Positions 57,503 to 64,000 of a stretch of DNA of 64,000 nt are shown piece by piece. The notes beneath the pieces were generated by a model, which saw only the letters and a program-made list of their open reading frames with translations, ran no database searches and was not told the origin of the DNA. Positions within the stretch are counted from its first letter, which is position 1; each line of letters starts with the position of its first letter. This DNA is from Isoetes taiwanensis (lineage: Eukaryota > Streptophyta > Lycopodiopsida > Isoetales > Isoetaceae). The stretch spans positions 650,252 through 714,251 of the forward strand of contig JAJEKV010000109.1 in NCBI GenBank assembly GCA_021234155.1. Reading direction: 5' to 3'. The translations under genes were made by a program, and so were the position numbers.

Positions 57503-58166
57503 TGATATGGTGGCGCTCGGGGGAGTGGTTGTCGGGAGCAAGAGTATGAGAAAGAAAGCTGTAAATGTTTATGTTAACCCTTGGACCCAAGTATCTTAGT
57601 GAATATACAATAAGTTAAGTTAGCAATTATCCTTAGCCAGACCATTGGGGGATATTATTATCTAATATAAGATAGGACAAGTTATAAACTATAAGCTAAT
57701 CTAAGAACCTTAGAAAAGATAGTAAACTATTATTATAGCTAAGAAAGATACGCATCTATTATATGGATGGGCACAAAGGGGTACTTTTAGTATTAAAAAG
57801 GGACTTGGGCTAAATATAAGGAAGTCATTCAAATAAGGCTTATTAAGGGATACCTTTACCTTTTTATAAGGGAAGTGAATGTTATATAAGGAGGCAACTA
57901 TGTAAGCGTATGGGGAGGGGGAAAGCTTGTTTCTATCTCAATTGAAGATCTAAGCCAAATCCTAAGCCTAGCCTCCTCAAATTTATGTTTTTGCTACAAA
58001 GGATTTGTAGTGGCTAACTTGCGTTATTGCCTTTCTTTGGAAGTCTCTTGCTCAAGGACAACCCGGTTACGTGTAGAGCTTACCCGGACGGGTGGAGTTG
58101 TTTACTTGACTTGTTTCTTGACGATTGTTTTTGCAGTAGATCTTTGGAGACTAGCTAATCGTATCA
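57503..58166 (+). repeat. 3' long terminal repeat
   Basis: 664 bp. Differs from the 5' LTR by a 2-bp deletion near 58,100 and about eight substitutions, several clustered near 58,070. Followed by TACGT. Confidence 0.9.
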
Positions 58167-58539
58167 TACGTAATCCCCCGTGTGAATATACACCCAAACT
58201 AAAGGGGGTTTCAGGGGGATTTTAATTTAAATGTGTTGGATGCAATAGTTTGTATTAATTAATGTTAATGATAGTTATGTGTTGGTTGTTAAAAAAAAAG
58301 GAAAATTGGGCTCTTTGGGCCCTAATAAAGGCCATAAATGCATGTAACAATTTTAGAAACACTTCTACATGTAATATTGTGTATGTAATATCTGTGCATG
58401 GAGATTCCTGAGTGCGTCTCTTTCATCACCTGCTTCATGGTGCAACTACAACATGTATAATGATACAATATATAATGCATATGAATCATAATACAAAATG
58501 GTAGTAGAGCTTAAAACAAGCCATTGCATTCTAAGATCT

Positions 58540-59262
58540 AATGTTAAGTGCGTCCTAAGATTTGAAACTAGGCATGTCCACTAGGCATACATGCATCTGG
58601 GATAAGGTCGGTGAAGAGGGATGATCATAATGCCATCCACTTAGTTTCTGCAGCTGCAATCTATGGATCAGGAAATACATTGCAAATAAATCATAGTTTT
58701 TGTACTGGTTTGATAATTCTGAACAGAATTTAGGTAGCCTCCAGATACAACACAGAATTCCATCCGTTGACACAAAGAACATGACCATTTCATACAGAGG
58801 CTGCCTCTTTTTAAAAAGGCCAGACCGCATTTTCCGAGTGGAAGCTCTCTGTCAGCTATTTGACAGAATCAAACTTCAAGAATGAGATGGAATTTTCTTC
58901 GTATGGGATCTCAACCCACAAACCCATATTTAGATAAGAAGATGTATGAATCCCAACTCCTCTGAGTAAGAGGCATAATTTTCAAGGTATGCCATGAACT
59001 CCATGAACTCTTCTGTTGGATTCCATAATAAGAAAATATTTTCTTATAGAAGATTTCCAGGCTAAAGAACTCCTTTGTGGCATTTGTTGGAATAGATGAT
59101 GTGTCGCTTGGAAGCTCTCATGTTTACTATAAGCTAAATATCATAGCATTAAATGAACACATGTCCTTTTGAGGCATTTGCTGAAAAAGTTTATGTGCCT
59201 CATCCATGTGTCCAGATTCAGCATGGGCTACGATGACGATACTCCAAGACACAGTCTAAACA
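58540..59262 (-). pseudogene. Pentatricopeptide-repeat (PPR) protein fragment
   Basis: The minus strand reads TVSWSIVIVAHAESGHMDEA, HKLFQQMPQKDMCSFNAMI (59,131-59,255), then a stop. A second unit follows: HESFQATHHLFQQMPQRSSL (about 59,050-59,130). These are P/L/S-type 35-residue PPR repeats with the typical LFxxMPxKDxxSxNAMI. A weaker CLVDMPSF near 58,580 may be a third. PPR proteins bind organelle RNAs and serve editing or processing. Frame breaks and the small number of repeats mark it as a remnant. Confidence 0.75.
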
Positions 59263-59950
59263 AAGTTTAACCTGTTAGAAAAACCAAAGTATTTCTTAAC
59301 AATACAAAGAAACTAGTTACAGTGGTTGTCATAAGGAAATATGCAGAATAATAGTAATATAATGATCTAAATAAGTTGAAAAGATCTACATATCAAAGGG
59401 CAAACAATTTAACTGGCAATATATGAGCTTCACTGTCTAACAATAACAAAGATGTCACTCTGTAGAACCTAATCAATGGTGGCCTTTTAAACTCACAAAC
59501 TTGCTTGCTTTAACCAGCTTGTATGCTTTGCGTTTTGAGCACTAATGTTTGCTTCTTCAATTCACAACAATAAGAAATAGTAGCATAAATCTGGCTGAAC
59601 ACATTATCTTTCAAATGACAGTCATTAGCACAAATATAGCACAAATCTGGCTCATGAAATCATAGTTGAGTAAGGACACACACTTACCATTTAAATTGAT
59701 TCATTGCAAGCATGCATATTGCAGGTTTGTTCCATAAAAATTCATTCCATTTATTGCCACTCCATCGTAGTGGAAGAGAATGATGATGAAGTTGAGTGCA
59801 AGGAAAATATAGAAATCTGCATGTTAATGACATCTAGCGTGGCACATTTTTTGGAGCATCCAAGTTATCCTACACAATTATTTGACCTTTAGACTCTACT
59901 TGTTGCCAAGTCCTTCAGATTCTTTAAACAGGATGAGCATACCTCTGCGT
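59263..59950. other. Intergenic, nothing recognised
   Basis: AT-rich, short frames only. Confidence 0.4.
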
Positions 59951-59958
59951 TTGTTGAA

Positions 59959-60201
59959 TCACGGCTTAAGAGTTAGATCTGCAGTTTGTTGAATAATGCC
60001 TTCTGGTAAACTCTCACCATCACAGACATGCGTATCTCTGCAACCCAACACGTATTTAGCATGGCATCCATTCTTCTTGTTGGTGTTGTTATCCCGTGCC
60101 TCCAACAAGGAGAGTGGAACCATCCATATTCTACTTTCAAAATAAAATCCCCCTTGATTAGACAAGAAACTGGAATCTGGCAGATGCGGTTTTTGATTCA
60201 C
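59959..60201 (-). CDS. Unassigned 80-codon frame
   Basis: Reads MNQKPHLPDSSFLSNQGGFY ... CDGESLPEGIIQQTADLTLK. Composition is protein-like but the family is not recognised. It could belong to the same decayed gene as the PPR repeats downstream on this strand, or be chance. Confidence 0.2.
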   Translation of the reverse strand: MNQKPHLPDSSFLSNQGGFYFESRIWMVPLSLLEARDNNTNKKNGCHAKYVLGCRDTHVCDGESLPEGIIQQTADLTLKP

Positions 60202-60774
60202 ACATGCATGGACAGTTTTTTACTGGGTTAGCCAAACTGCTTCAGCTGATTGTGTTTAGTCGGCCTTGCTGATCGCAGGGGCTGCCTTCTATGAAACAAA
60301 AACTGTGTAAAAGCCAGATTGCCAAATTGTAGATTCATCTAAAGATAAGTTACAACTGGAGCTTAAAGAAACCAACATAGATTCGTGAAACCCCGTTTAG
60401 CAGCTGATAACTCTTCCTGGCTTGATGCGCGGCTGCAGCTGAAGCTCTGCAAGAAAAAAACTACAAGGGTGTTGCCCTAGGAATGCCCACCAGATTTTGC
60501 CAATCAATTAACTTTTTGTTTTAGGGTTCAATAGTGGGGACCACAACCACACGTTCCAAAACCATAAGCATAACAACCATCCGAAATTCTGAGAGATCAC
60601 AACCACAAGATCGCAATTTTCATTCAAAATCAACGGCTCAGAATAAGTGCACTCTAGAAATACTGTTTAGTACACCTGCACGAATACAACAACAAAATCG
60701 TAGAAAAAACATGTGGAAAACCGTATAAAAATATAAAAGCAACCCCTTGTATTATGCTAGATATTCTTGCCTTG

Positions 60775-60798
60775 CCCCCCCCCCCCCCCTCCCCCCCC
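60775..60798. repeat. Poly(C) tract C15-T-C8
   Basis: An almost pure C run on the plus strand, so G-rich on the minus strand with quadruplex potential. It is also a typical place for assembly error. Confidence 0.9.
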
Positions 60799-61800
60799 TT
60801 CAGTTTTTTTTTTAAATTATGAAACAACATATATATCTACAATACCAATGTTAGTCCTGTGCAGGGCGATCATTATGAGAACCCATTATATTTTATATTA
60901 TCAATCATGGTTGATTTTTTAGTATAATTTTAATATTCTTAATTAATATATGGGCAAATATTTTTTTTTTAAATGAAAAATTTATGTTTATTTTGATCGG
61001 CAATTCAATTTTCTTTATAGTTTTTTTTTCCATCTTTCCCTCATGATGTACTAATTGTTTTTATAATTTTTTTTTTCCATCTTTCCCTGATGTACTAATT
61101 GTTGTGCTTTCCAGTTAAACATTTGGTATACTTCTCCTTGTGGCATGCAAACTTAGTATTTCAAATGCCCTACCATTTGGAAAGGTATCAGTATGGGTAA
61201 ATATTCGGATTATTGTTAATATCAGACCCAACCTCATTTATAGTAGCCTCACTTAAGCTAAGAATTTTTTTCAACATGTTTGCTGAACTAACTGGTGGCA
61301 CAATTTTCTTGCATCACCCCATTAGCCTTTTCCAATAAGCTAAGTTGTACTTGCATATACCATTTTTACCCATTTCTTAATGTCGTGAAACAAGTGCAAA
61401 AGTCTGTGTTGAAACAAACAGTGATGAAGATTTTCTTAATATGCTGAAACAAGTGCAAAAATTTGCTAGAACCGTGCTAAAATAAACAGTGATGGAGATT
61501 TCCTTGATATGCAATATAAGTGCAAAAATCTGTTGAAACAGTGCTGAAATAAACAATGCTCATTACTGAAGTCACTCAATTATAAGGGAGTGGGTAAGTT
61601 TTTGGATTATTCAACAATGAATATCAAATAAAAACAAAGATAAACTTAACCATGCTACCTATCAGATAAACTTAACTATGCATTGCTTGCAAAGAAATGT
61701 GATAATATCAAGTATGGAGTTTTTTCTTCAGTTATTTGCAATGCCTTGAACTCTTTTTATTTTAACCCATATTGTATAATAATGCTTTAAACTTATTTCC
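60799..61800. other. AT-rich intergenic with local duplications
   Basis: TTTTTTTTCCATCTTTCCCT occurs at about 61,022 and 61,070; GAAACAAGTGCAAAA with AAACAGTGATG occurs two to three times at 61,390-61,560. No gene. Confidence 0.5.
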
Positions 61801-61815
61801 TCCTAGTGAAGAAAT

Positions 61816-62034
61816 TCACACTGCCAGAACTTCAATAGAAATGGAGGCCATTCTCTGAGACACATTTCCAAGAGGACTTGCCCTCATCTTAATTTGCGCT
61901 GCAATTCTATTTGCATCAGTAAAATCCCCATTTACAACTGCCCTTGCACAATCTGTCAATAAATCTAGTAAATCTAGATCTGGCAAATTTAATCTATCAA
62001 TGACATCATGGTAGCTACTAGAGTTAATGATCAC
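61816..62034 (-). pseudogene. GRAS-domain protein fragment
   Basis: The minus strand reads DLLDLLTDCARAVVNGDFTD, ANRIAAQIKMRASPLGNVSQ, RMASISIEVL and stop. LxxLLxxCAxAVxxxD...A..xxxQI+xxASPxGxxxQRxA is the start of the GRAS domain (leucine heptad repeat I), found in SCARECROW- and DELLA-like plant transcription regulators. The canonical continuation (HYFxxGLxxRL) and the VHIID region are absent, so only the domain's beginning survives. Confidence 0.75.
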
Positions 62035-62039
62035 TCACT

Positions 62040-63470
62040 TATTTCAAAGAAAAGACCTGAAATAATGTTCTAGGGTTGATTCTTCATGATGCTTTATTAT
62101 AGAAAATGGAAATCTATACACCCACTCAGAAGAACTTTCTTCAGAAAATAGATCATGGACCTACCCATTAGGATACGAATAATCTATGGAAAAGCCCAGG
62201 TTCATCTTGCACCAGATTCCTTTTACAACCAATTAAATCCGTCATTTTGATTGCACTTCGATCAACATCTTCAATTTGCCCGACATTGTAGTTGCTTCTG
62301 AGTTCTTAACAGTCATTCTTCTGCATAAGCAGATCAACAACATAACCGAAGTATTGATCTAGCTCTACAAAAATGCGATTTTGAGGTTGAAGAGAAGGAC
62401 TAATTCATTTACAAGCTGTTTTTTAAAATGCTGCAAAGTCCTTTGCAAATGTTTGTCACTTTCAAAAAAGCCACTGCTGCAAAATTGGCGGGCAAGCTGC
62501 ACATTGACGAACTTAACAAAGATTTGAGATGGATATCAAGGTTTAGTGAAAAAAATGCAGCAATAAAGTCTTTCACCTGCACGAGCCTATAATATATTTT
62601 GAATTATAATCAGGATCTTTAATTTTTTGTGCAAAAGATTAGATCTAGCTCGCTCCTACTGTATGGAAAGGCCTGCTTTGGCAACCGGAAGTTATTGACA
62701 AAAAGGATACTGCACACTGGAAACATGTGTTTGAGAGTTTATATAGATGCCCCAGCTTTAGGAATGATATTAGAAACAATGTGAACAAGCTGCCTACTTG
62801 TGTATGCCTTTGGCACGTAATGCCTGTTTGAAATTATAGCTGTTACCTATAAGCTTGTTTGACTTTGCATAATCCTTCCACCATATGTAAGCTCAGCCTT
62901 TCAAGTTTATAGCTACCATTTTACCTTTGTCTTCATCTTTCATGCCATATGAATTTCTGAACTCTTTCATCTCATCAAGGCATGCATTGGTTCCCATTCT
63001 CGATTCGTCTTTACCTGAGAATTGCCCTAGTTTACATGTCCTATAGACATTGCCCATAGTGTTGTCTATCTTTTTCTAGTAGTCCTCAGTTTTGGGTGCT
63101 GATCTTACCCTGTGGGTTATCTGACGTTGTATCCAAACAGTTGTCTGAGCTGTTATCAGGACTGCTACTAGAGCTGGAGCTACAACAGCTATGAAATCTG
63201 CTAGTTTTCTAAATGCACAAATTCCCACATTTGTCTATCCATATCCACCAAGCACTAGTTAATATTAGCTAGTGTCAACTCAATCAGTTGTTGTTCCATG
63301 TCAAACAGGTTTCGTGGATGCTAGTTAGAAGTTGGGCTTTGGCTTCCTAGAGTTCGTGAAGCTACTGAATTTTAGCTGCAAACATTAAATCAGACATACT
63401 TGTTATGTAAAGAAACATACTATGGTGTTGTTGCTATACTTGTTCGGTTAGTTGTGCCTGACCATGAGTT
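62040..63470. other. Intergenic, nothing recognised
   Basis: AT-rich. No upstream part of the GRAS gene was recognised on the minus strand and no repeat structure was seen. Confidence 0.4.
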
Positions 63471-63476
63471 ATTAAA

Positions 63477-63765
63477 TGCAGCGTCCGTGGGCTTGTTGGT
63501 GTCATACCTCTAGGAGGTTATGGATGTATGGACTCAGTTGTGTCCTCCGGGATAGTATTGAATTGTCATATACAATTGTACAGTGTACCAGCATACTTAT
63601 TATTGCTAAGGTTTTTCCCTCGAAAACCTTTCGGGGCATAAGTTTTTTAATCCTGACAATAATACGCTTGCTGCTCTCTTTTTGTTTGGGTCCCATAGGC
63701 CAATTGGTCTCCGTGGACGATAAAAAATCTACTCTATTCTATTCTATTCTATTCTATTCTATGTT
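63477..63765 (+). mobile_element. LINE-E 3' end, heavily 5'-truncated
   Basis: Matches 56,075-56,350: GTCATACCTCTAGGAGGTTATGG-like start, TTTTTCCCTCGAAAACCTTT hairpin (63,610), GGTCCCATAGGCCAATTGGT, CCGTGGACGATAAAAAA, then (ATTCT)n (about 63,730-63,760). It preserves the tail well and includes no coding. Confidence 0.85.
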
Positions 63766-64000
63766 AATTTGTTTCAATTATAGAAAGATCAAAAAACATA
63801 GCATAGACGCAATTTTACTTCTATTAATCACATAATATCTTACAAGGTAATCCAAAGAGTTATACCCAGAACATAATTATAACATAATTAACGTCATGAA
63901 GATACTGATGGATCAGTTTTACTTGTTTTATTAGTCTTGCGAGTTAGACATTCATGTTTTCTTATCTTTGTAGTTTTCTTTATCCAGGTTGCCCGATTCA
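63766..64000. other. Intergenic, nothing recognised
   Basis: AT-rich end of the window without a supported feature. Confidence 0.4.

Larger units (their letters stand above)
49103..58166 (+). mobile_element. LTR retrotransposon, non-autonomous, hosting a LINE
   Basis: LTRs 49,103-49,768 (666 bp) and 57,503-58,166 (664 bp) begin TGATATGG and end CGTATCA. I count about eight substitutions and one 2-bp indel, so identity is near 98.7% and insertion is recent. The PBS TGGTATCAGAGC starts 3 nt after the 5' LTR; the purine tract AAGAAGGGGAGGAAT abuts the 3' LTR. TATA boxes lie near 49,463 and 49,482. The interior holds a five-unit repeat, a nested LINE-E and a 29-bp minisatellite, and no readable gag, protease, integrase or LTR-type RT, so it depends on other elements. 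TACGT follows the 3' LTR; the matching TACGT lies before the TRIM, not directly before this 5' LTR. The PBS does not separate Copia from Gypsy. Confidence 0.88.
48486..58243. mobile_element. TIR element split by nested retrotransposons
   Basis: 48,486-48,559 and 58,170-58,243 are 74-bp inverted complements with about four mismatches. Outer ends are GCATCCAACACATTTAAATT and its inverse. Removing the retrotransposons at the TACGT site leaves a ~360-bp unit with long terminal inverted repeats and no coding potential, which fits a MITE. Its own target-site duplication is not evident. It must predate the insertion that splits it. Confidence 0.75.

Noticed and set aside
48460-58305. A9-A10 GGAAA words on both sides of the nested element as a target-site duplication
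   Set aside because: They lie 8-50 bp outside the inverted arms at unequal distances and are low complexity; probably coincidence.

Overview
The window looks like repeat-dominated intergenic DNA from a large plant nuclear genome. It is AT-rich and gene-poor, and holds several generations of decayed retrotransposons plus broken pieces of typical land-plant genes: an Aux/IAA auxin repressor, an NPF/PTR transporter, a leucine-rich-repeat receptor, a pentatricopeptide repeat (PPR) protein, a GRAS regulator, adenylosuccinate synthetase and a CBS-domain protein. This is the texture expected of a gymnosperm or another large-genome land plant. The species cannot be fixed from sequence alone. I see no intact protein-coding gene, no rRNA or tRNA gene and no CRISPR array.

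Layout. 0-8.4 kb: an Aux/IAA gene with all four domains recognisable but out of frame (about 3.2-5.0 kb), preceded by a Helitron 3' terminus inserted next to a LINE tail. 8.4-19.1 kb: a 205-bp dispersed repeat, a 60-bp tandem array, a reverse-strand Copia RT/RNase H remnant, a second Helitron terminus and a minisatellite. 19.1-27 kb: an L1-type LINE with a zf-RVT domain and poly(A) tail, a SINE tail, an array of palindromes, and a second L1 3' end. 27.7-29.8 kb: a decayed LINE of a different type, here called LINE-E. 30.8-36.4 kb: a cluster of hairpins, then fragments of at least three unrelated genes (an unassigned exon, LRR, adenylosuccinate synthetase) with local duplications, an inverted LRR copy and a foldback element. 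37-39.9 kb: duplicated segments and a reverse-strand Gypsy integrase. 41.8-44.6 kb: an NPF transporter pseudogene and a CBS exon. 46.1-46.3 kb: a tRNA-derived SINE.

48.5-58.2 kb is the most structured part. Two 74-bp inverted arms enclose, in order, a 323-bp TRIM, a 9-kb LTR retrotransposon with LTRs about 98-99% identical, and inside that a near-complete but frameshifted LINE-E. LINE-E shows a coiled-coil ORF1, an AP endonuclease (GDFNA), a reverse transcriptase (YADD), a C-terminal zinc-knuckle-like region and a conserved 3' hairpin. The LTR element appears to carry no gag-pol of its own.

58.5-64 kb: PPR and GRAS fragments and another LINE-E 3' end.

How the parts relate: LINE-E leaves at least six 3'-end copies here. 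Its tail (GACGATAAAA plus a short microsatellite) resembles the tail of the SINE, which suggests that LINE-E supplies the retrotransposition machinery for the SINE. The nested element at 48.5-58.2 kb gives a relative chronology: inverted-arm element first, LTR/TRIM insertion next. LINE-E entered the LTR element's interior at some point, but without clear target-site duplications that step cannot be ordered.
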